Program-made: the position numbers and the translations under genes | Part shown: positions 51,192 through 60,750 of the stretch, piece after piece | Layout: each line of letters begins with the position of its first letter | Position numbering within the stretch: position 1 is the stretch's first letter | Notes under the pieces: model-generated | What the model saw: only the letters and a program-made list of their open reading frames with translations | The model's database searches: none | Told to the model about the DNA's origin: nothing | Assembly: GCA_018241525.1 (NCBI GenBank) | Contig: JAFEDR010000001.1 | Coordinates: 62,001 to 126,000, forward strand | Length of the DNA stretch: 64,000 nt | DNA from: Pseudomonadota bacterium | GTDB lineage: Bacteria > Pseudomonadota > Gammaproteobacteria > Steroidobacterales > Steroidobacteraceae | Direction of reading: 5' to 3'

Positions 51192-52609
51192 CCGTCGCGC
51201 CGGCCGCGGGCGCCCGCCAGGGCGTCGGTCAGCACCTTGCCCGGATTCAGGATGCCGTTCGGGTCGAGCAGCCCCTTGATCGCCCGCATGAGCGCGAGCC
51301 GCGTCGGGTCGCCGAGACGGGCGAGCGTCGCACGCTTCTCGAGGCCGATGCCGTGCTCGGCCGAGAACGAACCGCCGAGCGCCGCGAGCCCGTCCGCCAC
51401 GATCGGCGCGATCTCCTCGTAGCGCTCGCTGATCGGTCGCTCGGCGTTCACCGTGACGTGCAGGTTGCCGTCGCCGAGATGACCGATCACCACGACGTCG
51501 AGCGAGGCGTCGTGCGTCGCCAGCTGCTCCCGGCAGCGCTCGAGATAGCCGGCGAGCCCATCGAGCGGTACCGAGACGTCGTACCAGAGCCCGCCCGGGC
51601 GTTCCCGGTCGATCGCCCAGTCCTCGCGCAGGCGCCACATCGTCTGCCGCTGTCCCTCGTGCTGGGCGACGAGCGCCTCGCCGACGATCCCGGCCGCGGA
51701 CGCCGTCGCGAGCAATTCCACGAGCGCCTCGGCCGTCGCCGCCTCGTCCACGCCCGCGACCTCCACCAGGACGAGGTACGGCGCCGCCGCGATCGGTTCG
51801 AGTTCCCGGGCCCCCAGCGCCCGGCAGGCCGCCCGCGCATGGTTGCCGCTCAGGAACTCCAGGGCGAGCGCCTCGAGCGAGCCGGCAGCACGCACGCGCC
51901 GCACGAGCTCGACCGCACGGGCGGCGTCCTCGACCGCCACCAGCGCCGTCGCGGCCCGCCGGTCGGCGGCCACGAGCTCGAGGGCCACCCGCGTCACGAC
52001 GCCGAGCGTGCCTTCGGCGCCGATCAGCAGCTGCTCCACGGCGAGTCCCTCGTTGCGCTTGCGGACCCGGCCGAGGGCGTCGAGGACGGCGCCGCTCGCG
52101 AGCACCGCCTCGAGCCCGAGCACGCGGGTGCGCATCGTGCCGTGGCGAAAGGCGCCGTTGCCGCCGGCGTTGGTCGACACGAGCCCGCCGAGCGTCGCGC
52201 TCGCGCGGGCGCCGAGGTCGATGCCCGGGCTGAGGCCGTGCGCGGCCGCGGCCGTGGCGAGCGCGGCGAGCGTGACGCCGGCGCCCGCGACCGCGGTGCG
52301 ACTCCACGGGTCGAGGGTCTCGATGCGATCGAGGCGCTCGAGCGAGAGGACGAGTTCGCCAGGGCGCGACTCGGCGCCGCCGGCGAGCCCGGTGCGCCCG
52401 CCCTGCGGGACGACGCCGATCCGGCGGGCATTGCAGTAGGCGAGCACGGCCGCGACCTCGCCGGTGTCGGCGGGCCGCACCAGCAGCCCGGCGCCGAAGT
52501 TGCGGGGATCGACGCCCGGGTCCCGGCCGGCGAGGTCGGCGGCGTCACGCACGTGTGCCGACCCGACGAGGCCGGCGAGGTCGGCGACGATTTCGCTCGG
52601 CAGGCACAT
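51188..52609 (-). CDS. GlcD/D-2-hydroxyacid dehydrogenase-type FAD oxidoreductase
   Basis: 473 residues. The FAD_binding_4 region has VVPQGGRTGLAGGAE and DLGARASATLGGLVSTNAGG; the C-terminal FAD-oxidase_C domain has VIGHLGDGNLHVTV and FSAEHGIGLEKR. Relatives oxidise D-lactate, glycolate or D-2-hydroxyglutarate. Here it is downstream of the methylamine-type genes and could act on a hydroxy acid released from the amine backbone; that is inference. There are 78 nt between it and the upstream DMGDH-type gene. Confidence 0.88.
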   Translation of the reverse strand: MCLPSEIVADLAGLVGSAHVRDAADLAGRDPGVDPRNFGAGLLVRPADTGEVAAVLAYCNARRIGVVPQGGRTGLAGGAESRPGELVLSLERLDRIETLDPWSRTAVAGAGVTLAALATAAAAHGLSPGIDLGARASATLGGLVSTNAGGNGAFRHGTMRTRVLGLEAVLASGAVLDALGRVRKRNEGLAVEQLLIGAEGTLGVVTRVALELVAADRRAATALVAVEDAARAVELVRRVRAAGSLEALALEFLSGNHARAACRALGARELEPIAAAPYLVLVEVAGVDEAATAEALVELLATASAAGIVGEALVAQHEGQRQTMWRLREDWAIDRERPGGLWYDVSVPLDGLAGYLERCREQLATHDASLDVVVIGHLGDGNLHVTVNAERPISERYEEIAPIVADGLAALGGSFSAEHGIGLEKRATLARLGDPTRLALMRAIKGLLDPNGILNPGKVLTDALAGARGRRDG

Positions 52610-52687
52610 CGGGCGCGCTCGCTCGGGAGGTCGCCAGTGTGGGCGGCGGTCGCGTCCGGCGTCAAAGCCGGCCGCGAGCGGGGTGGA

Positions 52688-55099
52688 CTACTCGCGCATC
52701 CGCCGGCCGTCCGGATCGAAGGCTGCGCCCGCGAGCCGCGTCGCGGGGCGCCGCTCGCCGATGAGCTCGACCTCGAAGCCGGTGGTCGCGGTCGCGACCG
52801 CCTTGTCGACGTAGCCGAGCGCGAGCGACTTGCCGACGGTGTGGCCGTAGCCGCCGGACGTCACCCAGCCGACCACCTGGCCGTCGTGGAAGATCGGCTC
52901 GTCGCCGATCGCATCGGCGTCCCGGGCCGCGACGTCGAGCGTCACCAGGCGCCGCACGCCGCCGCTCGCCTGCTCGGCGAGCGCCGCCGCGCGGCCGGTG
53001 AAAGCGTCCTTCTTGAGGTCGACGAAGCGGCCGAGGCCCGCCTCGTACGGCCCGTAGATCGGCCGGTACTCGCGTGCCCAGGTGCCGAAGCTCTTCTCGA
53101 GGCGCAGCGAGTTGAGCGCCCGGCCGCCGATCGGCCGCAGGCCGGCGGCCCGGCCGGCGTCGCTGAGCAGCGTGTGCAGCGCTCGCTGGTACTCGGTCGT
53201 GACCCAGATCTCGTAGCCGAGATCGCCGGTGAAGGAGACGCGGCCGACCAGCGCCGGCACCATGCCGACGTCCATGCGCCGGAACGACATGAACGGGAAG
53301 GCGGCGCTCGCGAGGTCCTCGCCGACGAGGCCCTGCAGGATCTCGCGCGAGCGGGGGCCGGCGACCGACAGGCCGACGTACTCCATCGCGCAGGGGCGTA
53401 CCGTGACCCCGGCCGGCGGCAGCGTGCGCTCGAACCAGCGCAGGTAGAACACCTCGGCCGCATACGTGCCGACCACGAAGAACCGGTCGGCGGCGAGCCG
53501 CGCGATCGTGAAGTCGCCGATCAGGCGGCCGCGCTCGTTCAGCATCGGCGACAGCACCATCCGGCCGACCGCCGGCACGCGGTTCGCCATGACGCTGCCG
53601 AGCCACTCGGCGGCCCGCGGACCGGTGACTTCGAACTTGCCGTAGTTCGAGATCTCGAGGAGGCCGGCGCCCTCGCGCACCGTGCGGCACTCCGCGGCGA
53701 CGTGCGCGTGCGCGTTCGAGCGGCGGAAGGTGATCTCCTCGCGCGGCGCCGTGCCCTTCGGCGCGAACCAGAGCGCGTGTTCGAGGCCGCAATAGTCGCC
53801 GAACACCGCGTTCTCGGCCACCAGCCGGTCGTAGATCGGGGTGGTGCGCAGCGGCCGGGCCGCCTCGAGCTCCTCGTTCGGGAAGCGGATGCGGAAGCGC
53901 CGCGAGTAGTTCTCGCGGACCTTGGCGTTCGTGTAGGCGAGCGTCGCCCAGTCGCCATAGCGCGCGACGTCCATGCCCCAGATGTCGGCGCCCGGGTCGC
54001 CGTCGACCATCCAGTGGCTGAGCGCGAGGCCGACGCCGCCGCCCTGGCTGAAGCCCGCCATCACGCCGCAGGCCACCCAGTAGTTGCGCAGGCCGCGCAC
54101 CGGGCCGACCAGCGGGTTGCCGTCGGGCGCGAAGGTGAACGGCCCGTTGACGATCTTCTTGATGCCGGCGCTCTCGAGGCGCGGGAAGTGCTGGAAGCCG
54201 ACCTCGAGCGAGGGTGCGATCCGTTCCAGGTCGTTCGGCAGCAGGTCCTGGCCGAAGTCCCAGGGCGTCACGCGCGGCGACCAGGGCACGCCGGCGCGCT
54301 CGTAGGTCCCCATCAGCATGCCGCCGCGCTCCTGGCGCATGTAGATCTCGCCCTCGAAGTCGATGCAGTGCAGCTGTTCCTTCTGGCCCTTGAACTCCGG
54401 GATGTCCTCGGTGATCAGGTACTGGTGCTCCATCGCCAGGATCGGCAGCTCGATACCGACCATCCGGCCGACCTCGCGCGCCCACAGGCCGCCGGCGTTG
54501 ACCACGTGCTCGGCCTGCACGGTGCCGTGGTCGGTCACCACGTCCCAGCTGCCGTCGGCGCGCGGCTTGCAGTCGACGACGCGGGTCTGGCGCACGATCT
54601 CGGCGCCGGCGATCTGCGCCGATTTCGCGTAGGCGTGCGTGACGCCGTACGGATCGACGTGGCCCTCGATCGGGTCGTACATCGCGCCGACGAAGTGCTT
54701 CTCCTCGAGCAGCGGGAACAGCTTCTTCGCCTCGGCGACCGAGATCAGGTCGAGCTCCATGCCGAGGTAGCGGCCGCGCGCCTTGGCCATCTTCAGCCAG
54801 TCGAGCCGCTCCGGCGTGCCGGCGAGCATGATGCCGCCGGTGATGTGCACGCCGCAGGACTGGCCGGAGATCTGCTCGATCTCCTTGTAGAGGTTGATCG
54901 TGTACTGCTGCAGCTTGGCGACGTTCGGGTCGCCGTTGACGGTGTGCATGCCGCCGGCGGCGTGCCAGGTCGAGCCGGAGGTGAGCTCCGCGCGCTCGAT
55001 CAGCAGCACGTCCTTCCAGCCCGCCTTGGTGAGGTGGTAGAGCACGCTCGCGCCCACCACGCCGCCGCCGATCACCGCTACCTTCACGTGCGTCCGCAT
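52688..55099 (-). CDS. Dimethylglycine/sarcosine dehydrogenase-type flavoprotein with GcvT domain
   Basis: 803 residues. Residues 1-380 are a DAO-type FAD domain: VAVIGGGVVGASVLYHL, and TSGSTWHAAGG whose His46 is the probable covalent FAD attachment. An FAO_M segment follows, then a GcvT-like tetrahydrofolate domain from about 430 (APREEITFRRSNAHAHVAAECRTVREGAGLLEISNYGKFEVTGP) and a C-terminal barrel (FTGDLGYEIW, PIGGRALNSLRLEKSFGTWAREY). Such enzymes take N-methyl groups from dimethylglycine or sarcosine and pass formaldehyde-level carbon to THF. It sits 76 nt downstream of an MttB-family gene, suggesting two successive demethylations. Confidence 0.9.
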   Translation of the reverse strand: MRTHVKVAVIGGGVVGASVLYHLTKAGWKDVLLIERAELTSGSTWHAAGGMHTVNGDPNVAKLQQYTINLYKEIEQISGQSCGVHITGGIMLAGTPERLDWLKMAKARGRYLGMELDLISVAEAKKLFPLLEEKHFVGAMYDPIEGHVDPYGVTHAYAKSAQIAGAEIVRQTRVVDCKPRADGSWDVVTDHGTVQAEHVVNAGGLWAREVGRMVGIELPILAMEHQYLITEDIPEFKGQKEQLHCIDFEGEIYMRQERGGMLMGTYERAGVPWSPRVTPWDFGQDLLPNDLERIAPSLEVGFQHFPRLESAGIKKIVNGPFTFAPDGNPLVGPVRGLRNYWVACGVMAGFSQGGGVGLALSHWMVDGDPGADIWGMDVARYGDWATLAYTNAKVRENYSRRFRIRFPNEELEAARPLRTTPIYDRLVAENAVFGDYCGLEHALWFAPKGTAPREEITFRRSNAHAHVAAECRTVREGAGLLEISNYGKFEVTGPRAAEWLGSVMANRVPAVGRMVLSPMLNERGRLIGDFTIARLAADRFFVVGTYAAEVFYLRWFERTLPPAGVTVRPCAMEYVGLSVAGPRSREILQGLVGEDLASAAFPFMSFRRMDVGMVPALVGRVSFTGDLGYEIWVTTEYQRALHTLLSDAGRAAGLRPIGGRALNSLRLEKSFGTWAREYRPIYGPYEAGLGRFVDLKKDAFTGRAAALAEQASGGVRRLVTLDVAARDADAIGDEPIFHDGQVVGWVTSGGYGHTVGKSLALGYVDKAVATATTGFEVELIGERRPATRLAGAAFDPDGRRMRE

Positions 55100-55175
55100 G
55101 CCATTCCTCGTCGCGTCAGGGTCCAGGATGCGCCGGCACCGCCGCGGCGCCGGGCGCGAATGTCGCGCGCCGCGC

Positions 55176-56732
55176 TCAGCTCACCGGCGGCGCGCCGCCC
55201 TCGGCGGTCCGGCGCGCGACGTAGGCGTCGAGCGCCTCGACGACGGCCGGGTCGCGTACCGGGGGCGTGTAGCGGGCGAGCGTGTCGCGCCACAGTCCGC
55301 TCGCGCGCTCGGTCGCCGTGTGGCTCCCTGCCTCGGTCCACTGGCCGAAATTCCGCCAGTCGGACACGAGCGGCGCGTAGAACGCGGTCCGGTAGCGCTC
55401 CATCGTGTGTGCGCAGCCGAAGAAGTGCCCGCTCGGGCCGACCTCCGCCACTGCGTCGAGGGCGAGATCGGCGGCGCTCGCCGCCACCGGCTGGAAGGTC
55501 TCGGCGAACATCTGCAGCATCTCGACGTCGAGCAGGAACTTCTCGTAGGAGGTGCTGAGGCCGCTCTCGAGCCAGCCCGCCGCATGCAGCATGAAGTTGC
55601 AGCCGCCCATCAGCGCGCCCCACAGGCTCATCTGCGACTCGTAGGCCGCCTGGGCGTCCGGCGCGTTCGAGGCGGTCGCGTTCGAGGAGCGCCACGGCAG
55701 GCCGATGTGGCGGGCGAGCTGGCCCGCGCCAAACGAGGACTTCGCGTACTCCGGCGTGCCGAAGGCGGGCGATCCGGAGCGCATGTCGACGTTCGAGGTG
55801 AAGCTGCCGTAGATGATCGGCGCACCGGGACGGACGATCTGCGCGAGCACGAGGCCGGCGAGCGCCTCGGCGTGGGCGAGCGTCAGCGCCCCGGCGATCG
55901 TGACCGGCGCCATGGCGCCGGCCAGCGTGAACGGCGTGATGATCGAGGGCTGGCCGGCGGCGGCGAAGTTCATGATGCCGTCCGCCATCGGGATGTCGAG
56001 CTGCAGCGGCGAGTTGGTGTTGATCACGCAGCAGGCGTACGGCCGCGAGCGGAACTCCTCGGCGGTGAGGCCGTAGGCGATGCGGATCAGCTCGAAGTTG
56101 TCGGCGATCTGGCCCGCGCCGCGCGCGTAGACGAGCGGCACCTTGTCGGTCAGCAGCAGCATCGCGCGCGTCGTCTCGAGGTGCCGGAACTGTATCGGCA
56201 CGTCCTGGGGCTCGACGCCGCCACCGAGGCAGTGCAGCACGTCGAAGCTCTGCGTGAGCTTCATGATGTTGCAGAAGTCCTCGAAGCTGCCGGCGCGGCG
56301 GCCGCGTGCGCTGTCCATGATGTTCGGCGGTCCGGAGGTCGGCGCGAACACGACATTGCGGCCGCCGATCGGCAGGTGCCACTCCGGGTCCTTGGCGTGC
56401 AGCACGAACTCGCGCGGCGTCGTGGCCAGCGAGGCGGCCACCAGGCCGCGGTCGAAGCGCACCATCTGGCTCGCCTCGTCCACGCTCGCGCCACCCGCTG
56501 CGTAGCGCTGGCGCGCCTCCGGCAGCAGCACGCGCATGCCCTGGTTCTCGAGGATGGTGAGCGCCGCCTCGTGGATCGCCGCGACCTGGTCGTCGGAGAA
56601 GACCTTCAGCGGCTCGAACGGGTTCGTCAGGTGGCGGTAGCCGCGCGCGCGGTCGGCGGCGGGCTCGGCCGCCGCGGCGGCGCCCGGGCGGCGGCGTGGA
56701 CGACGTTCGACTCGATCTCCGCGCTCGCTCAT
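55176..56732 (-). CDS. MttB-superfamily methyltransferase lacking pyrrolysine
   Basis: 518 residues, full-length TIM-barrel of the trimethylamine methyltransferase family (COG5598): LTILENQGMRVL, YGSFTSNVDMRSGSPAFGTPE and the PDAQAAYES segment. At the site where archaeal MttB has pyrrolysine, just before T-x-S-x-x-PDAQ, residues 349-361 read SSNATASNAPDAQ, so Ala352 or its neighbour stands there; there is no in-frame TAG. Non-Pyl relatives demethylate glycine betaine (MtgB), carnitine (MtcB), proline betaine (MtpB) or gamma-butyrobetaine (MtyB) with a corrinoid protein. No corrinoid protein or activating protein is encoded nearby. It is 63 nt downstream of a LysR gene. Confidence 0.85.
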   Translation of the reverse strand: MSERGDRVERRPRRRPGAAAAAEPAADRARGYRHLTNPFEPLKVFSDDQVAAIHEAALTILENQGMRVLLPEARQRYAAGGASVDEASQMVRFDRGLVAASLATTPREFVLHAKDPEWHLPIGGRNVVFAPTSGPPNIMDSARGRRAGSFEDFCNIMKLTQSFDVLHCLGGGVEPQDVPIQFRHLETTRAMLLLTDKVPLVYARGAGQIADNFELIRIAYGLTAEEFRSRPYACCVINTNSPLQLDIPMADGIMNFAAAGQPSIITPFTLAGAMAPVTIAGALTLAHAEALAGLVLAQIVRPGAPIIYGSFTSNVDMRSGSPAFGTPEYAKSSFGAGQLARHIGLPWRSSNATASNAPDAQAAYESQMSLWGALMGGCNFMLHAAGWLESGLSTSYEKFLLDVEMLQMFAETFQPVAASAADLALDAVAEVGPSGHFFGCAHTMERYRTAFYAPLVSDWRNFGQWTEAGSHTATERASGLWRDTLARYTPPVRDPAVVEALDAYVARRTAEGGAPPVS

Positions 56733-56795
56733 GGACGCTCAGCTCCGTGGGATTCGGTCGGGACGGGGGGCGAGGCGCGGCCGCGGCCGACGCAC

Positions 56796-57761
56796 TCAGT
56801 CATTCGAGACGGCGAGCCGGACCGCCGGCTCCTCGGCGGGCTTGCGCGGTCCGAAATGCTCGATCAGCCACGAGCGGAACAGCGCGATCGCCGTGTCGCT
56901 GAGCGCGTCCGGGTGGGTGACCAGGTAGTAGCCGTAGCCGTCGTCGAGCGCGAGGTCATACGGCTGCACCAGCCGCCCCGCCGCGATGTCCTCGCGGAAC
57001 AGGTTCAGGTCGACGAGCGCGAGACCCTCGCCCGAGAGCGCGTACTGCACCGCGAGCATCGCGGTGTCGAACACCAGCCCGCGCTCGTAGTTGACCGCCG
57101 TCAGGTTCGCGTGCCGCACCATCTGCGCCCAGCGGTGGTGCCGCGGCAGGTCGCTGATGCGCACGTGGATGAGCTCGTTGTCGCGGATGAAATCGGCGAG
57201 GTCCTTGCCGGCGTGGCGCCGCGCAAGGTCCGGGTGGCAGAGGATGCCGAGCCGCACCGGCCACAGCAGGTCCGAGATCATGTCGGTGACGGTCGGCTTC
57301 GAGTAGACGACCGCGACGTCGACGTCGTTCGGCGGCAGGCCGATGCCGTACGGCGAGACGAGGTCGATCTCGATCTCGGGATTGGCGCGGCGGAACTCGC
57401 GCAGGATCGGCACCGCGACGTGCACGGCGAAGGTCGCCGGCATCTGCACCCGCAGCGTGCGCAGGGTCGGTGCGCCGGCGTGGCGGATCTCGTCGAGCGA
57501 GTACTCGAGCCGGTCGAGCGCCTTGGTGACCACGGGCAGCAGGTGCTGGCCGGCCGGCGTGATCACGAGCGCGTGCGGGCGGCGCTCGAACAGCTGCACC
57601 CCGATCAGCTTCTCGAGCGAGATCACGTGCCGCGACAACGCGCTCTGCGAGATCAGCAGCGCGTTCGCGGCGCCGGTGAAGCTGCCGTGCTTGGCGACCG
57701 CCTCGAAGGCCCGCAGCGCATTCAGCGGCAGCCAGCGCCGGTCGATCCGCACCCGATCCAT
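56796..57761 (-). CDS. LysR-family regulator (GcvA-like)
   Basis: 321 residues. The N-terminal HTH is LPLNALRAFEAVAKHGSFTGAANALLISQSALSRHVISLEKLIGVQLFER, the pattern of the GcvA subgroup that controls glycine cleavage genes. The effector domain follows. It is the first gene of the MttB/DMGDH set and is divergent, across 321 nt, from the alcohol dehydrogenase operon, so it may regulate both. Confidence 0.9.
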   Translation of the reverse strand: MDRVRIDRRWLPLNALRAFEAVAKHGSFTGAANALLISQSALSRHVISLEKLIGVQLFERRPHALVITPAGQHLLPVVTKALDRLEYSLDEIRHAGAPTLRTLRVQMPATFAVHVAVPILREFRRANPEIEIDLVSPYGIGLPPNDVDVAVVYSKPTVTDMISDLLWPVRLGILCHPDLARRHAGKDLADFIRDNELIHVRISDLPRHHRWAQMVRHANLTAVNYERGLVFDTAMLAVQYALSGEGLALVDLNLFREDIAAGRLVQPYDLALDDGYGYYLVTHPDALSDTAIALFRSWLIEHFGPRKPAEEPAVRLAVSND

Positions 57762-58082
57762 CGCAACCTCCCTCGGCCGCTCGCCGGGCGGGCCTCGTCG
57801 CTCGCCGGCAGCCCGACATTCTACGTGGCGCAGGCCGGCCGCTGGGGCGGGCGGGTGGCCGGCGCTGCAGACTGGAGCAAGGCCGGCGCGCTGGCCAATG
57901 CCTTTTTACGATGGCCGGGATCCAATTTCTCGGCTTCTCCGGCCCGGGGAGCTGTGGAACTCTGTCGGGCGCCGGGGCCCGGCCCCGGCCCGGCCGGGCC
58001 AGCGACGCGCCGCCCGCGAGCGGGCGGCTGGTGCGGCGTTCCGGCCGCCGCGGCGGGTGCCGCCACGCAGTACGAGGCAATC
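57762..58082. other. Divergent control region between LysR and alcohol dehydrogenase genes
   Basis: No gene seen in these 321 nt. An AT-richer patch at about 57896-57935 (including CCTTTTTACGATGG) is the best promoter candidate; the rest is very GC-rich with CCGG-type repeats. I could not pick a convincing LysR T-N11-A box by eye. Confidence 0.5.
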
Positions 58083-59240
58083 ATGACCACCATCTCGCTG
58101 GCCCGCGTTCCCGACATCGTCCAGGGCGCTGGCGCGCTGGAGACCCTCGGCGCCACCCTGCAGGGCCGGGTGCAAAAGGGCAGCGGCGTGCTGCTGGCCG
58201 CCGACCCCGGCCTTAAGTCGAGCGGCATCAACGACACCGCCGCGGCCGCGCTCGCCGGCGCCGGCTTTCGCGTCGTGGCCTTCGAGGACATCAAGAGCGA
58301 TCCGACCATGGCCCAGGTCGATGCCGCCTTGGCACTCGCCCGCCAGGAGCGAGTCGCGGCGGTGGTCGCGCTCGGCGGCGGCTCGGCGATGGACGTCGGC
58401 AAGGCCATCGCCGGCATCGCCGGCGGTCGCGAGGGGGCCGCGCACTACGGGCTCTGTGCGAACCCGTTCCCCGCCACCCGGCTCGTCTCGGTCTGCGTGC
58501 CGACGACCGCCGGTACCGGCTCCGAGGCGACGCGCACTGCGGTGCTCGCGGATGCCGAGGGTGCCAAGGTCTGGCTGTGGGGCGACGAGCTCAAGCCGGC
58601 GCTGATCGTCCTCGACCCGGCGCTCACCACCGGCCTGCCGGCCGCGCTCACGGCCGCCACCGGCATCGATGCGCTCGTGCATGCGGTCGAGGCCTCGACC
58701 AACGCCAACGCCAACGCCGCGAACGACCTCTACTGCCACCAAGCGATCCGCCTCGTGGTCCGGCATCTGGTCCGCGCCGTCGAGACCCCGCTCGACCTCG
58801 AGGCCCGGGCCGGACTGCAGTGGGCGGCGACGCTCGCCGGCATCGGCATCGACAACTGCGGCACCGCCATCGCCCACAACATCGGCCACGCGCTCGCCTC
58901 GCTGCGGCCCGTGCACCACGGCCGCGCGGTCGGGCTCGCGATGCGGGCCACCCTCGCCTGGAACTGCGAGGCCGATGCGGAGGGTCGCTTCGCGGCCGTC
59001 GCGGCGCTCCTCGGCGAGGGTGGCGACGCGCGGCGGCTGCCGGATGCCTTCGACCGGCTGCTGCGCCGCGCCGGGGTCAAGGTCTCGCTCGCGGGCGAAG
59101 GCCACGACCACGTCACGCCCGCCGAGCTCGCCCGCCAGATGGGCCGCCCCGAGAACGAGGCGATGCGCCGCTCCAACCGCCGGCCGGTGGCGGACGCCGA
59201 CCTGACCACCTTCGCGACCGCGGTCCTGGCCGCCCGGTGA
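58083..59240 (+). CDS. Iron-containing alcohol dehydrogenase family protein
   Basis: 385 residues, group III ADH fold. NAD loop VALGGGSAMDVGKAIAG, PTTAGTGSEATR, and metal-binding segments ATGIDALVHAVEA, AHNIGHALAS and HHGRAVGLAMR are intact. It would reduce an aldehyde or oxidise an alcohol with NAD(P). First of three plus-strand genes; an aldehyde dehydrogenase starts 4 nt after its stop, so the two may run alcohol to acid. Substrate unknown. Confidence 0.88.
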   Translation: MTTISLARVPDIVQGAGALETLGATLQGRVQKGSGVLLAADPGLKSSGINDTAAAALAGAGFRVVAFEDIKSDPTMAQVDAALALARQERVAAVVALGGGSAMDVGKAIAGIAGGREGAAHYGLCANPFPATRLVSVCVPTTAGTGSEATRTAVLADAEGAKVWLWGDELKPALIVLDPALTTGLPAALTAATGIDALVHAVEASTNANANAANDLYCHQAIRLVVRHLVRAVETPLDLEARAGLQWAATLAGIGIDNCGTAIAHNIGHALASLRPVHHGRAVGLAMRATLAWNCEADAEGRFAAVAALLGEGGDARRLPDAFDRLLRRAGVKVSLAGEGHDHVTPAELARQMGRPENEAMRRSNRRPVADADLTTFATAVLAAR

Positions 59241-59244
59241 TCCC

Positions 59245-60750
59245 GTGAACGACACGCTGCAACGCCGCGACCGATCGACCTGGCAGGCGCGCGCCGCGAC
59301 TCTCGCGCACGAGGGCCGCTGCTTTATCGACGGCGGCTACCGTCCGGCCGAAGGTGGCGCGACCTTCGACGACGTCAGCCCGATCGACGGGCGGGTGGTG
59401 GCCCAGGTCGCGCGCGGTGGCGCGGCGGACGTCGACGCCGCGGTCGCCGCGGCGCGCAAGGCCTACGACGGCGGCGCCTGGCGGCGGGTCGAGCCGAAGG
59501 AGCGCAAGCGCGTGCTGCTGCGCTTCGCGGAACTGATCCGCGCCGACCTCGAGCGCCTCGCGATTCTCGAGACGCTCGACGTCGGCAAGCCGATCCTGAA
59601 CTCGGTGAACGTCGACGTGCCCTTCGCCGCCGACTGCATCGCTTACTACGCGGAATTCGCCGACAAGCGCTACGACGAGATCGCGCCGACGGGCCCCACG
59701 GAGACGGCGCTCGTGCGCCGCGAGCCGCTCGGCGTCGTCGGTGCCATCGTGCCGTGGAACTACCCGCTGATCATCAGCGCGTGGAAGCTCGGCCCGGCGC
59801 TGCTCGCCGGCAATTCGGTGGTCCTGAAGCCCGCCGAGCAGTCGCCGCTGACCGCGATCCGCCTCGGCCAGCTCGGCCTCGAGGCCGGCCTGCCGCCGGG
59901 CGTGCTCAACGTCGTGCCGGGCTACGGCGAGGAGGCCGGCAAGCCGCTCGCGCTGCATCCCGACGTCGACATGATCAGCTTCACGGGCTCGACCGAGGTC
60001 GGCAAGCTGATGCTGCGCTACGCCGGCGATTCGAACCTGAAGCGTGTCGCGCTCGAGTGCGGCGGCAAGAGCCCGCACGTCGTGATGGCCGACGCGAACC
60101 TCGAGGCGGCAGCTTCCGGCATCGCCTGGGGCATCTACTACAACATGGGCGAGACCTGCCACGCCGGCTCGCGCGTCATCGTCCACGAGAGCGTCAAGGA
60201 CCGGCTCATCGACGCGATCGCGAAGGTCGCGGCGACCATCACGCTCGGCCACCCGTTCGATCCCGCGACGCAGATGGGCGCGCTGATCGACCGCGGCCAC
60301 CTCGGGCGGGTGCTCGGCTACATCGAGTCCGGGGTCGCCGAGGGCGCTCGTCTCGCGCTCGGCGGCCGCCAGGTGATGGCCGACACCGGCGGCAACTACG
60401 TCGAGGCGACGGTGCTCGACGGGGTCACCTCGTCGATGCGGGTCGCGCGCGAGGAGATCTTCGGCCCGGTGCTGACGGTGTCGACCTTCCGCGACGAGGC
60501 CGAGGCGCTGCGCCTCGCGAACGACACCGTCTATGGCCTCGCCGCCGCGGTCTGGACCCTCGACATGAACGTCGCGCACCGGCTCTCGGGCGCGCTCCGC
60601 GGCGGCACGGTCTGGGTCAACAGCTACGACCGCTCGTCGATGGCCACGCCGTTCGGCGGCTTCAAGCAGTCCGGCTTCGGCCGCGACCGGTCGCCGCACG
60701 CGATCGACAAGTACACCGACTTCAAGACGATCTGGACGGCCTACACGTGA
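59245..60750 (+). CDS. NAD(P)-dependent aldehyde dehydrogenase (aminoaldehyde type)
   Basis: 501 residues from a GTG 4 nt after the previous stop. VVGAIVPWNYPLIISAWKLGPALLAGN, LECGGKSPHVV and the catalytic Cys305 in NMGETCHAGSRV are conserved, as are FGPVLTVSTF and FGGFKQSGFGRDRS. It resembles PuuC and betaine-aldehyde/gamma-glutamyl-aminobutyraldehyde dehydrogenases. With the neighbouring betaine-type genes, an amino or trimethylammonio aldehyde is likely, but this is inference. The next gene overlaps by 4 nt. Confidence 0.9.
   Translation: MNDTLQRRDRSTWQARAATLAHEGRCFIDGGYRPAEGGATFDDVSPIDGRVVAQVARGGAADVDAAVAAARKAYDGGAWRRVEPKERKRVLLRFAELIRADLERLAILETLDVGKPILNSVNVDVPFAADCIAYYAEFADKRYDEIAPTGPTETALVRREPLGVVGAIVPWNYPLIISAWKLGPALLAGNSVVLKPAEQSPLTAIRLGQLGLEAGLPPGVLNVVPGYGEEAGKPLALHPDVDMISFTGSTEVGKLMLRYAGDSNLKRVALECGGKSPHVVMADANLEAAASGIAWGIYYNMGETCHAGSRVIVHESVKDRLIDAIAKVAATITLGHPFDPATQMGALIDRGHLGRVLGYIESGVAEGARLALGGRQVMADTGGNYVEATVLDGVTSSMRVAREEIFGPVLTVSTFRDEAEALRLANDTVYGLAAAVWTLDMNVAHRLSGALRGGTVWVNSYDRSSMATPFGGFKQSGFGRDRSPHAIDKYTDFKTIWTAYT

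Noticed and set aside
55176..56732. A pyrrolysine (in-frame TAG) in the MttB gene
   Set aside because: The frame is open for all 518 codons and the Pyl site reads as Asn/Ala/Thr residues.
51353..59240. Very long plus-strand frames (1401 and 1380 codons) across the MttB/DMGDH region
   Set aside because: They are GC-driven shadows of the minus-strand genes, rich in Arg, Gly and Ala with no domain. Only the 3' part of the second, from 58083, is the true alcohol dehydrogenase.
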